A DNA stretch of 64,000 bases from Acetivibrio mesophilus (GTDB taxonomy: Bacteria; Bacillota; Clostridia; Acetivibrionales; Acetivibrionaceae), in the NCBI RefSeq assembly GCF_004102745.1, contig NZ_RLII01000001.1:62001-126000 (forward strand), given 5' to 3'. Positions within the stretch are counted from its first letter, which is position 1. Every line of letters begins with the position of its first letter. Below, in pieces: positions 54,401 through 60,930 of this stretch. The notes under the pieces are model-generated. The model did not search any database, was not told the origin of the DNA, and saw only the letters and a list, made by a program, of their open reading frames with translations. A program made the position numbers and the translations under genes.

Positions 54401-55955
54401 TGCAGATATAAAAACTGCGGATATGCTAAACCTCCCTGTGCCAAAAGCTAATTACTGCAATATTGCAGTAAAGCCAAGCGAATTCCAGCAAGATATGGTA
54501 ACTGAGCTTGCTGTTCGAGCTGAACGGGTACGTGCCAAGGAAGTGGAGCCTTATGAGGATAACATGCTCAAAATAACCAACGATGGCCGTAAACTTGCCC
54601 TTGACCAGCGCCTTGCAAATCCTGTACTTCCGGACCATGAAAAAAGCAAAGTAAATGCTTGCGTGGAGAATGTATGCCGTATTTGGCAGGAGAATAGCGG
54701 TGATAAGCTGACACAGCTTGTATTCTGTGATTTATCCACACCGAAGAATGACGGAAATTTTAGCGTCTATGATGATATTAGACAAAAACTCATAGAGCGT
54801 GGTGTTCCTGCCGATGAGATTGCTTTCATTCACGATGCTAACACGGAAACCAGGAAAAAGGAACTGTTTGCAAAGGTACGAAAAGGGCAGGTACGAGTCC
54901 TGTTAGGTTCTACATTCAAGATGGGTGCAGGAACCAATGTACAGGATCGCTTGATTGCACTGCATGACCTGGATTGTCCATGGCGGCCAAGGGATTTGGA
55001 ACAGCGTTCCGGACGTATTGTACGGCAGGGCAACAAAAATGATGAAGTGTATATCTTCCGGTATGTAACCGAAAACACCTTTGATGCTTATCTCTACCAG
55101 ATACTTGAGAACAAGCAGCGATTCATATCGCAGATTATGACTTCGAAGTCTCCAGTGCGCTCTGCCGAGGATATTGACGAAACAGCACTCTCCTATGCCG
55201 AGGTGAAGGCGCTGGCCACAGGCAACCCATACATAAAAGAAAAGATGGATCTAGATATTCAGGTTTCCAAGTTGAAATTACTGAAAGCCAATCATCTAAG
55301 CCAGCGGTATGCTCTTGAAGACAGGCTGCTAAAGTATTTCCCCCAGCAAATCAAGTCTACAATGGAACGCATAGCAGGCTATGAAAAAGACCTTGCTTTG
55401 TATAGGCAGCAAAGTGAATTGGAACATGCTGTGGAAAGTTCAGAGGACAGTAAATTTGCTGGTATGTCTGTGAAAGGTATTTACTATACCGAAAAAGCAA
55501 AAGCAGGCGCAGCCATACTGGAAGCCTGCAAGCAGATGACTTCCCCGGAACCGCAGGAATTAGGCAGCTACATGGGCTTTCCGATGTTGTTTTCCTTTGA
55601 CAGTTTCAATAAGCAGTTCCAAATCACTTTGAGGGGTTCTATGAGCCATACGGTTACACTGGGTACGGACATCTACGGCAATATTACAAGGCTCAATAAT
55701 ATTCTTGCTGAAATCCCGAAGAAGCTGGATTATTGCAAAGAGCAGTTAAAAACTCTCCACCAGCAGTTGGAGACAGCAAGGCAGCAGGTTGATGTCCCCT
55801 TTGAAAAGGAAGTAGAGCTGCAAACAAAGTCTGCGCGGCTTGCAGAGCTGAATATTTTACTCAATATGGATAAGCATGAAAATGAAGTGTTGGATGCTGA
55901 ACCGGACGAGGATATGAATGCACCTGAAAGAAAGAGCATGGGCTATGAAAGGTGA
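48474..55955 (+). CDS. Giant ArdC/N6-methylase/SNF2-helicase protein (LtrC-like)
   Basis: 2493 aa from TTG 48474. Residues 10-80 form an ArdC-like ssDNA-binding region (NYKYPFQDQLLIFAQRPDAT). A low-complexity linker runs at about 275-395 and hosts tnpV in another frame. The methylase-like domain has SAM motif EPACGIGNF near 1013 and GNVPFG near 1072 (NPPF degenerated to NVPF). The SNF2-type helicase has P-loop HCVGAGKTYEM near 1686, VDEAD near 1847 and QRSGRIVRQG near 2176. Coiled coils end the protein. Such giants are hallmarks of Tn1549-like elements and are thought to protect or process transferred DNA. Confidence 0.85.
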   Translation: MATKLQLITELSQNTAKDIVKTPGNWISFLKTAAWNYKYPFQDQLLIFAQRPDATACAPIEIWNEKFGRWVNRGAKGIALINDSGNRLTLRHVFDVSDTNSRYNRPVVLWSLRDGYSEDVTETLENAFGDLKDKSNIPAALISAAFNTVEDNFPDYLSDLMYSRENSFLEELDDLNVEVIFKNALKNSVAYMLLVRCGYPADEFFSFDDFQGIVNFNTLETISSLGAATSDISEMILKEISATVKNIQRAEKNQNRTFAKSKDIRHNKSEDIRVERKDDHGVDIHNAGRLSGTGSGAAGGRDAHRQIWDVAQDIPEKSQERNIRQPGDVGDTEQPPDGNRPDSEGTNRDDHDETSEEQSSAGQSDRPDGLGGTHEQPTILSRRVSTDGVGLQLNLFPTVEQQIEAIEHAEDKKTSAFSISQEEIDHLLCSGTGFQDGKYRVYLHYQELHSAKETIDFLKHEYGIGGGTHIFIDGTRGNQWHDGKGISLSKSGSFLTNPEIRLSWNQVAKRLGELIAADRYLNSKEKERLPVVQQEIEEQRRRLAEEAYARQILNREPTPTQTELTVSKDTAKYGFHLGDTVYIGAEEYEILSFDNNSVELRDVNCPLFTKQFQREAFEEMLRDNPLNDHLLVQKEITEQPTVLKAEKLSPRNIYQTYLPEIINKIRNDEIYPYLRDRNTDPDSAKQELDAAIDRIAHSMREMHPDFYEAYINLPQFKEWFSEDVFQRTYQDYLTEKRDSVTIHADDPNAPEWVKQSGDVTITREGDTFTIELEKGKEDKKQYVEFDMELELPEGQKEKEEPAEKEITIGMEISIEDRRFCIDAINEETGTVSLRDITFQQSTGFPIFRRESIEFVKGILEQAEEHKGLKTKNEEAPRNIIDSASGKPKQHRISFHITDNELGHGGQKAKYAWNVAAIRLLYKLEEENRLATPEEQEVLSRYVGWGGLPQVFDEKNSLWVKEYTELKELLDADEYASARASTLNAHYTSPTVIKAMYACLENMGFQTGNILEPACGIGNFFGLIPDRMKNSKLYGIELDSISGRIAKQLYQQANIAIQGFEETNLPDSFFDLAIGNVPFGSYGVADKKYDKYKFLIHDYFFAKTLDKVRPGGIIAFITSKGTMDKQNPEVRKYIAQRAELLGAVRLPNNAFLANAGTEVTADIIFLQKRDRVIDIEPDWVNLSTTQDGIPINRYFADNPDMVLGTMAFDDRMYGNASETTCMPYENADLTELLREALENIHAEITEYEPDEIVEEEDASIPADPNVRNFSYTVVDGEIYYRENSRMNKVEVSVTAANRIKGMIAIRDCVRDLIEYQTEDYSDDVIREQQRKLNKLYDEFTAKYGLLSSRGNNMAFSDDSSYCLLCSLEILDEDGNLERKADMFTKRTIRQRAVVTHVDTATEALAISIAEKACVDIGFMQSLTGLSEEQLIKDLEGVIFRNPEKLDSEGKPVFETSDAYLSGNVREKLKTARQFAEMQPDLYSINVAALEKVQPKDLSASEIDVRLGATWLPPDVIKDFIFELLETPYMYRRYIDVFYSSYTANWNIKGKNDDRSGNIKAVMTYGTSRINAYKIIEETLNLKDVRVFDTVYEDGVEKRVLNKKETAIAQQKQEAIKEAFQSWIWKDPDRRERLTRIYNDRFNSVRPREYDGNHIRFTGMNPEITLRKHQVDAVAHILYGDNTLLAHCVGAGKTYEMAAAAMESKHLGLCQKSMFVVPNHLTEQWAAEFLQLYPSANILVSTKKDFETKNRKKFCARIATGDYDAVIIGHSQFEKIPISVERQKRLLEEQIDEITNGIRELKQERGERFAIKQLEKTKKSLKLKLDKLNDTSRKDDVVTFEELGVDRLFVDEADFYKNLFLYTKMRNVAGLSQTEAQKSSDLFMKCRYLDELTEGRGIIFATGTPISNSITEMYTMQRYLQYETLRKNGLQHFDCWASTFGETVTAIELAPEGTGYRAKTRFARFYNLPELMNMFKEIADIKTADMLNLPVPKANYCNIAVKPSEFQQDMVTELAVRAERVRAKEVEPYEDNMLKITNDGRKLALDQRLANPVLPDHEKSKVNACVENVCRIWQENSGDKLTQLVFCDLSTPKNDGNFSVYDDIRQKLIERGVPADEIAFIHDANTETRKKELFAKVRKGQVRVLLGSTFKMGAGTNVQDRLIALHDLDCPWRPRDLEQRSGRIVRQGNKNDEVYIFRYVTENTFDAYLYQILENKQRFISQIMTSKSPVRSAEDIDETALSYAEVKALATGNPYIKEKMDLDIQVSKLKLLKANHLSQRYALEDRLLKYFPQQIKSTMERIAGYEKDLALYRQQSELEHAVESSEDSKFAGMSVKGIYYTEKAKAGAAILEACKQMTSPEPQELGSYMGFPMLFSFDSFNKQFQITLRGSMSHTVTLGTDIYGNITRLNNILAEIPKKLDYCKEQLKTLHQQLETARQQVDVPFEKEVELQTKSARLAELNILLNMDKHENEVLDAEPDEDMNAPERKSMGYER
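49312..49653 (+). CDS. tnpV: TnpV family protein, nested out of frame in the LtrC-like gene
   Basis: 113 aa in the +1 frame relative to the host gene, entirely inside residues 280-394 of the giant protein. ATG 49312 has GGAAGGA upstream. The product (MELTYTMQGDYLVPDLALPE, then GKYGMLRRTYLKNHRKGTYA and MSGILNSHLMEIDRIAKERI) matches the TnpV proteins known from Tn4451-like and other Clostridia elements. The host frame here codes only Gly/Asp/Glu/Ser-rich linker, as expected if the nested gene constrains the DNA. The function of TnpV is not known. Confidence is limited because expression is not shown. Confidence 0.7.
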   Translation: MELTYTMQGDYLVPDLALPEEEMHIGKYGMLRRTYLKNHRKGTYASLVMSGILNSHLMEIDRIAKERIEMITMKLLKSNPAPDKAIDPMGWAGHMNNLRYSAEESVLTELVYS

Positions 55956-55966
55956 GGTGGTAACTG

Positions 55967-56920
55967 ATGCCCTATGTAACACCGGAGCAGATTGAACGTG
56001 CAAAGCAAATGGATCTGCTAACTTATCTGCAACATTACGAACCTCAGGAGTTGGTGCGTTTCTCCGGTAATGTTTATACTACCCGTACCCATGATAGCTT
56101 GAAGATTAGCAATGGGAAATGGTACTGGTGGTCGCGCAATATCGGCGGGCGCTCCGCATTGGATTATTTGATTAAGGTGCGGGGTATGTCATTCCCAGAA
56201 GCTGTAATTCAGATAGATGGACAGGCGGTTGTCATACCGCCTGTTTTACCAAGGCCACAGAAAACTATTGAGCATAAAAAACTGCTTTTGCCAGGGAAAA
56301 ATGGAAACAACGACCGTGTGGTTGCTTATCTTATTGGACGTGGCATCCACAAAGAAATAATCGATTACTGCATCCAGTCTAACCGGCTATATGAGAGCTG
56401 TGATTATCACAATGCAGTATTTGTAGGCTTTGATCGGCACGATATTCCCCGGTATGGTACACTTCGGGGCACATCGGGTAGAAGGTTTATGGGAGAAGTG
56501 AGCGGAAGCGATAAGCACTTCTCCTTTTCTATCCCGGCTAGGAATGAATGTAAGAAGCTACACTTGTTTGAAAGCGCTATTGATTTATTATCATATTGCA
56601 CTTTGGAATTACTCTCCTGCAGGGACTGGAGAAAGGATAATTATTTATCCCTTGCTGGAGTTTATATGCCGAAGAAAATTATTGAAGAAAACACCCTACC
56701 TGCTGCGCTCATGCAATACTTAAAAGATTTTCCTAAAATCAAAGAAATTGCTTTGCACCTAGACAACGATATGGCTGGTCGGCTGGCAGCAAAAACGCTT
56801 CAAACTATTTTGCCATCCACATATATCGTTTCTGATGAGCCGCCTAAGCATGGGAAGGATTATAATGATTATTTGAAATTTAAAATGAGGTCGCAATGTC
56901 CACAAGAATATGTAAGATAA
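55967..56920 (+). CDS. DUF3991/Toprim domain protein (primase-like)
   Basis: 317 aa, 11 bp after the giant gene (GAGGTGGTAACTG upstream). The N-terminal DUF3991 region contains VYTTRTHDSLKISNGKWYWW and GGRSALDYLIKVRGM, which resembles a primase zinc-type domain without cysteines. A Toprim domain follows (KLHLFESAIDLLSYCTLEL with the Glu, then IKEIALHLDNDMAGRLAAKT with Asp-Asn-Asp). Such proteins accompany LtrC-like genes and may prime synthesis of the complementary strand after transfer. Domain calls are firm, the role is inferred. Confidence 0.85.
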   Translation: MPYVTPEQIERAKQMDLLTYLQHYEPQELVRFSGNVYTTRTHDSLKISNGKWYWWSRNIGGRSALDYLIKVRGMSFPEAVIQIDGQAVVIPPVLPRPQKTIEHKKLLLPGKNGNNDRVVAYLIGRGIHKEIIDYCIQSNRLYESCDYHNAVFVGFDRHDIPRYGTLRGTSGRRFMGEVSGSDKHFSFSIPARNECKKLHLFESAIDLLSYCTLELLSCRDWRKDNYLSLAGVYMPKKIIEENTLPAALMQYLKDFPKIKEIALHLDNDMAGRLAAKTLQTILPSTYIVSDEPPKHGKDYNDYLKFKMRSQCPQEYVR

Positions 56921-56932
56921 CACAATTGCTAA

Positions 56933-56961
56933 TTGATATCATAGCATGAAAGGAGTATAAT
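56933..56961 (+). promoter_or_regulatory. Promoter with palindrome, upstream of the toxin-antitoxin pair
   Basis: TTGATA (56933-56938) and TATAAT (56956-56961) are 17 bp apart. The palindrome TGATATCA overlaps the -35 box inside a longer imperfect one flanked by GCTA/TAGC, a likely antitoxin operator. Transcription would begin near 56968, downstream of the ATG at 56962, which therefore excludes that ATG as the start. Confidence 0.75.
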
Positions 56962-56994
56962 ATGATTAGAATGTTACTACAAGGAGTTGATACC

Positions 56995-57285
56995 ATGCAG
57001 ATTAAACCATCCGCAAGTATCCGGCAAAACTATAATGAGATTGCAGCTTTGTGCAAGTCCACCGGAGAACCTGTTTTTCTCACCAAGAACGGTGAGGGTG
57101 ATCTCGTGGTTATGGATATAGAGGCTTTTACACGCCGAGAAAAAATGCTGAAGCTAAGAGAAGAATTGTTGGCTGTTGAGGAAGACCGCTTGGCTGGCCG
57201 TGCCGGTGTTACCCCAGATGAATTGGATAGCTATCTCGAAAGCATAATTGACGAGGTGGAAAATGGAAAAGAAGGTTCAGTATAA
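56995..57285 (+). CDS. Phd/YefM family antitoxin
   Basis: 96 aa from ATG 56995, with AAGGAG 8 bases upstream. The ATG at 56962 is rejected because the promoter's -10 box abuts it. The Phd/YefM fold is clear: MQIKPSASIRQNYNEIAALC, then STGEPVFLTKNGEGDLVVMD. The C-terminal part is helical and acidic (DELDSYLESIIDEVENG) and would bind the toxin. It represses its own promoter through the palindrome upstream. It overlaps the toxin gene by 23 bp. Likely an element-maintenance module. Confidence 0.88.
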   Translation: MQIKPSASIRQNYNEIAALCKSTGEPVFLTKNGEGDLVVMDIEAFTRREKMLKLREELLAVEEDRLAGRAGVTPDELDSYLESIIDEVENGKEGSV

Positions 57286-57580
57286 GGTTATTGTTTCCGA
57301 CCGTGCCCGTCAAATGCTGGCGGGCCACGTACGGTTTTTGGCACAGAAAAGCCCTACTGCTGCACGTAAAGCAAAAAACGATCTTATGAATGCTATTCGC
57401 TCTCTTTCTATAATGCCTGAACGATTTCCATTTCTTAATGCAGAATTTATACCCGTAAATAAGTATCATAAGATGTTTGTTGAAAAATATTATCTGATTC
57501 TGTATCAAATCAAGGATCAGACAGTGTTTGTTGATTATATTGTGGATTGCAGGCAGGATTATGGGTGGTTAGTACGATAA
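57263..57580 (+). CDS. ParE/RelE superfamily toxin
   Basis: 105 aa from ATG 57263 (GAGGTGG upstream); TTG or ACG starts at 57248 are less likely. The RelE/ParE fold is shown by VIVSDRARQMLAGHVRFLAQ, SPTAARKAKNDLMNAIRSL, the LFPERFP-like IMPERFPFLNAEF and the C-terminal YYLILYQIKDQTVFVDYIVD with DCRQDYGWL. RelE members cleave mRNA on the ribosome and ParE members poison gyrase; the sequence does not decide between them. Paired with the Phd antitoxin in one transcript. Confidence 0.85.
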   Translation: MEKKVQYKVIVSDRARQMLAGHVRFLAQKSPTAARKAKNDLMNAIRSLSIMPERFPFLNAEFIPVNKYHKMFVEKYYLILYQIKDQTVFVDYIVDCRQDYGWLVR

Positions 57581-57604
57581 AATAAAGAAAGGTTGAATAG
57601 GATC

Positions 57605-59044
57605 ATGGGTTACAAATTAGATTGGGGAAAATTATTATCTAGTGAACGTATAAGAAATTCGAGTGCGTCAGCCCGACATCGTAATGCATTTGAATTAGAT
57701 TATGATCGAATAGTTGGATCTTCATCAGTACGAAGATTACAGGATAAAGCACAAGTTTTTCCTTTACAGGAAAATGATTTTACAAGGACTAGATTAACAC
57801 ATTCTTTGGAAGTTTCAGCACTTGCTAAATCATTAGGAAAAGCTGTTGGGTTGAAAATTTTGGATACTAAAATTGATCCTACCTTTGATGCTACTAAGGT
57901 TGAAGAGTTAATTTCTTTACTTCAGACTGCCGGACTAATACATGATTTAGGAAATCCTCCTTTTGGTCATTACGGCGAAACAGTTATCAGACAGTGGTTT
58001 GCGGATTGGTTTGATGGTTCACATTATAAGAAAATAATAAGTAATCTAAAAAAAGAAGATATAATGGTAGATGAACAGATGAAAGATTTTCTGTTTTTTG
58101 ACGGAAATGTGCAAAATCTTAGAATTGTTACTAAGTTACAGATGCTTAATGATCAATACGGTGCAAATTTAACGTATGCAACTTTAGCTTCTTTAATAAA
58201 GTATCCGTGGAGTTCAAATGATGCTGATACAAAGCCGAATAAGAAACAAGCTAAGAATAAGTATGGATATTATCAGTCAGAGAAAGGATTGGTTGAAGCC
58301 ATCTGGAAAGCAACTGGATTAGAAGAAGGCATCAGGCATCCTGCTACATTTCTTTTAGAAGCGGCAGATGATATTACATATATCTGTGATGATATTGAAG
58401 ATGGCGTTAAAAAAGAAAAAATAGATTGGGAGAAAGAGTTTAAAAATATTCAAAAAGAGTTTACTGGTGAGTTTTATAAGCCGTTATTTGATAGATTAGA
58501 TAAAATAAATAGTACAATGAGAGATAGTATACCTGAAAAAATGTCTGCAAGTGTTTTGAATTTTAGAAATGCGGCGCAGGGATTTATGTTAGTTCATGCA
58601 GAAAATAGTTTTATTAATCATTATAACCAAATTATGAATGGAGAGTTTGGAATAAATGAGTTGCTTGATTTTGATGAAATAAAGCCATTTATTAAATATT
58701 TGAAAAATATTGCTCGAAATTCTTGTTTCAATTGCAAAGAGGTACTTACTTTAGAACTCATCGGAGATAAGGTTATTAAGGGATTATTAGATATTTTTAT
58801 TCCTGCGATAGTTGAAGCAACGAATATTGAAGATACTAGAACCTATGCAGGAAAGCTATATTCTATTATTTCACCAAACTTTAAGTACATAGCAAAATTT
58901 GATTATAATAAAAATTGTGAAAGAGAATTTTCAGAACTGTCACTATATGAAAAGATGCAACTAATTACAGACTATATATCTGGGATGACTGACTCATATG
59001 CAGTCAATTTATACAAAGAGTTAACAGGCTATAAATTGCCATAA
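57605..59044 (+). CDS. dGTPase-like deoxynucleoside triphosphate triphosphohydrolase
   Basis: 479 aa from ATG 57605 (AAAGAAAGG upstream). The HD-superfamily motifs of dGTPases are complete: His 66 in TRLTHSLEVSALAKSLG, HD at about 113-114 in GLIHDLGNPPFGHYGE, and the late Asp in LEAADDITYICDDIEDGVK. The enzyme splits dNTPs (usually dGTP) into nucleoside and triphosphate. Tal and others showed dGTPases defend bacteria against phage by draining dNTPs. Here it is cargo of a conjugative element, AT-richer than the flanking transfer genes, and paired with a nucleotidyltransferase. A defence role is inference. Confidence 0.85.
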   Translation: MGYKLDWGKLLSSERIRNSSASARHRNAFELDYDRIVGSSSVRRLQDKAQVFPLQENDFTRTRLTHSLEVSALAKSLGKAVGLKILDTKIDPTFDATKVEELISLLQTAGLIHDLGNPPFGHYGETVIRQWFADWFDGSHYKKIISNLKKEDIMVDEQMKDFLFFDGNVQNLRIVTKLQMLNDQYGANLTYATLASLIKYPWSSNDADTKPNKKQAKNKYGYYQSEKGLVEAIWKATGLEEGIRHPATFLLEAADDITYICDDIEDGVKKEKIDWEKEFKNIQKEFTGEFYKPLFDRLDKINSTMRDSIPEKMSASVLNFRNAAQGFMLVHAENSFINHYNQIMNGEFGINELLDFDEIKPFIKYLKNIARNSCFNCKEVLTLELIGDKVIKGLLDIFIPAIVEATNIEDTRTYAGKLYSIISPNFKYIAKFDYNKNCEREFSELSLYEKMQLITDYISGMTDSYAVNLYKELTGYKLP

Positions 59045-59058
59045 TGGAGATATAATTA

Positions 59059-59751
59059 ATGAGTAGAGATTTTATACATCAAATGAACTATATTATGAAA
59101 TATTACCCCAAAACAGATAAGCTATTAAGTGCAATTTCTAATAGCGGAGAAACCCTACTTATAGGGGGTGCCTTAAGAGAGTTTAAGGATAATGAATTAA
59201 ACAAAATTCCTAGAGATTTCGATATAGTGGTTGATACTGATGATTGCATATTAGAATCCATATTACTTCCTTATAGTCCGCAAAAAAACAGATTTGGCGG
59301 ATACAAAGTTGATTGTAATGGTTTAATTATCGATGTATGGTGTTTAAAAAATACTTGGGCTTTTAAAGAAAATATTATAAAGTGCAAACCGGAGGAGTAC
59401 AGTTCGAGATTACAAGATACAGTTTTTTTGAATATTGATGCTATTGTGTATAATTTATCTCGAGACATTTGGTATGATGATAAATATGAAGAAGCTATGA
59501 GGACAAGAATTTTAGATATTGTTCTAAGAGAAAATCCGCAGTTAGCTCTAAATATTGTAAGAACGATACTATTAAAACAGAAATATTCAATGCAATTATC
59601 TCAAAAATTAAGAGGAGTTATTTGTGATTTTGTCTATATTTGCCCTGATTTTCTTCAACATTTGATGCAGGTCCAAGTATCTCACTATAAATGTACATTA
59701 ATAAATGAAGTAAAACTTAAAAATGAGATAGATACTATTTGCAATCAGTAA
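59059..59751 (+). CDS. Pol-beta superfamily nucleotidyltransferase
   Basis: 230 aa, 14 bp after the dGTPase. The head domain of class II CCA-adding/poly(A) polymerase-type enzymes is seen: IGGALREFKDNEL, then RDFDIVVD (D53 and D55) and the third Asp in NGLIIDVW (D92). A helical part follows (LALNIVRTILLKQKYSMQLS). The C-terminal RNA-binding arms of true CCA enzymes are missing, so tRNA maintenance is unlikely. Such stand-alone NTases act on RNA, proteins or nucleotides, and several are toxins. The close pairing suggests a joint function with the dGTPase. No cognate antitoxin seen. Confidence 0.72.
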   Translation: MSRDFIHQMNYIMKYYPKTDKLLSAISNSGETLLIGGALREFKDNELNKIPRDFDIVVDTDDCILESILLPYSPQKNRFGGYKVDCNGLIIDVWCLKNTWAFKENIIKCKPEEYSSRLQDTVFLNIDAIVYNLSRDIWYDDKYEEAMRTRILDIVLRENPQLALNIVRTILLKQKYSMQLSQKLRGVICDFVYICPDFLQHLMQVQVSHYKCTLINEVKLKNEIDTICNQ

Positions 59752-59809
59752 AGTAATTTTAATGGAAAGTTTATCTTAGTTTCTATCAAATAAACAAACT
59801 TTTATTAAA

Positions 59810-59835
59810 GGCGTTGAAAAATCAGCGTCTTTTTT
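59810..59835 (+). terminator. Intrinsic terminator after the dGTPase/NTase cassette
   Basis: GGCGTTGA (59810-59817) pairs with TCAGCGTC (59822-59829) over an AAAA loop and is followed by six T. It closes the cargo cassette before the mobilisation genes. Confidence 0.85.
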
Positions 59836-59870
59836 CTTTGCCTAAAAATCAAGAAAGGAGGCTTCGTTTT

Positions 59871-60089
59871 ATGAAAACATATCAGGTAGAAATCAAGGAA
59901 AGCCTTTGCATGACAGTTGAAATCGAGGCGGAAAATGAGCTACAGGCCGAAGAAAAGGTTCGGCAGGCGTACAGAAATGAAGAATACATCCTTGATTCAG
60001 AACACTTTGCCGGTGTGGAATTTATCGTAAAAGAAAAAGAGATGGAAGAACGGTTTAGGAAGCAAAAACGACATGAACATGAGCGATGA
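59871..60089 (+). CDS. DpnD/PcfM-like small protein
   Basis: 72 aa from ATG 59871 with AAAGGAGG upstream. The protein begins MKTYQVEIKESLCMTVEIEA and has ENELQAEEKVRQAYRNEEYI, then DSEHFAGVEFIVKEKE, the pattern of the DpnD/PcfM family. Members lie in the conjugation regions of Firmicutes plasmids and ICEs (pcfM in pCF10). The role is not known. It is the first gene after the cargo cassette and stands just upstream of the presumed oriT. Confidence 0.8.
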   Translation: MKTYQVEIKESLCMTVEIEAENELQAEEKVRQAYRNEEYILDSEHFAGVEFIVKEKEMEERFRKQKRHEHER

Positions 60090-60136
60090 CAGCTCTTATT
60101 TTTCGGCAGGTAATCTAACACCTACAGTGAGTATTT

Positions 60137-60214
60137 CAACATAAGACGGGTGTCCTATGTTGTAGCAAGCACTGAATAATGCTGGCATTATTCGCTTGTC
60201 AGGGATAATCCCTG
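60137..60214. other. Probable oriT: three consecutive inverted repeats
   Basis: Three hairpins lie in 78 bp just before mobC: CAACATAAGAC/GTCCTATGTTG (60137-60147 and 60152-60162, one mismatch), GAATAATGC/GCATTATTC (60174-60182 and 60185-60193, perfect with outer AAGC/GCTT), and CAGGGAT/ATCCCTG (60200-60206 and 60208-60214). A cluster of inverted repeats upstream of mobC and relaxase is where oriT sits in MOBP elements. The nick site was not identified. Confidence 0.6.
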
Positions 60215-60242
60215 AAACCCTTAACAGAACAGGAGGTTTTAT

Positions 60243-60581
60243 ATGTTGAAAAGAAGCATCAAAATAACGTTCCGTTTGAATGCACAAGAATGTCAGTTAT
60301 TAAAAAAGCAGGTGAAAAAATCAGGACTTTCACAGGAAAGCTATATACGCACCCTCATCAATGGCTATGTACCAAAGGAACTTCCCCCTCCCGATTATTA
60401 TGCAATGATGAAAGAGCTTCACGCTATTGGCAGCAACTTAAACCAGATTGCTGCAAGGGCAAATGCTATAGGGCATATTGACCGCACAACATTTCAGTAT
60501 GAAGCCAACCGGCTCCGAAAAGCCGTGCTGGATATACAGACGGCAGTTACTTCGCCGGAAAGGAGAGTTGAAAATGGATAG
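60243..60581 (+). CDS. mobC: MobC-like relaxosome accessory protein
   Basis: 112 aa with GGAGGT before the ATG. The N-terminal ribbon-helix-helix part (KITFRLNAQECQLLKKQVKK, then SGLSQESYIRTLI) binds the origin of transfer. The conserved LHAIGSNLNQIAARANAIG is the MobC signature. MobC helps melt oriT and guides the relaxase. It lies directly downstream of three inverted repeats, as in known mobilisation regions, and overlaps the DUF3848 gene by 8 bp. Confidence 0.9.
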   Translation: MLKRSIKITFRLNAQECQLLKKQVKKSGLSQESYIRTLINGYVPKELPPPDYYAMMKELHAIGSNLNQIAARANAIGHIDRTTFQYEANRLRKAVLDIQTAVTSPERRVENG

Positions 60582-60927
60582 AATGATTGATAAGCAGGAA
60601 AAACTTATGCGCCGTATAGAAAGGAATTTTGCAGACTACAAAGCGTCAGTTTTGAAACTCGATAAACAGAGCATTTTTGATAAAGCTGCTGAAATTGCCG
60701 CTGTTAAGCGTGTTGTGCATTATATGACCAATATTCACGGATATTATGAAAGAGATATTGATTATCTTCTGAAATTTCAAAACCCATTGAAGCTTATTGT
60801 TGACCGCTATCAGGTCAATACCCGTGCATACCTGCATGATGTTGTTGCCAGAGTGTGTGATACTCACGACATGTCAGGTGAGTATCCCTTCAGACCGGCG
60901 ATAAGGGCAAAAGAGCTGGTGCGATAA
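60574..60927 (+). CDS. DUF3848-like protein of the mobilisation block
   Basis: 117 aa from ATG 60574 (AAGGAGAGTTG upstream, within the end of mobC). Helical, with a pattern (LMRRIERNFADYKASVLKLD, then HYMTNIHGYYERDIDYLLKF and RYQVNTRAYLHDVVARVCDT) that I know from DUF3848 proteins of Firmicutes conjugative elements. Function unknown; its fixed position between mobC and the relaxase suggests a part in relaxosome assembly. It ends 3 bp before the relaxase gene. Confidence 0.7.
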   Translation: MDRMIDKQEKLMRRIERNFADYKASVLKLDKQSIFDKAAEIAAVKRVVHYMTNIHGYYERDIDYLLKFQNPLKLIVDRYQVNTRAYLHDVVARVCDTHDMSGEYPFRPAIRAKELVR

Positions 60928-60930
60928 TCT

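Noticed and set aside
60079-60144. 21-codon frame starting inside the DpnD/PcfM-like gene
   Set aside because: It has no ribosome binding site and reads through the repeated TTTCGGCAGGTAA motif in a frame different from the other copies; not supported as a gene.
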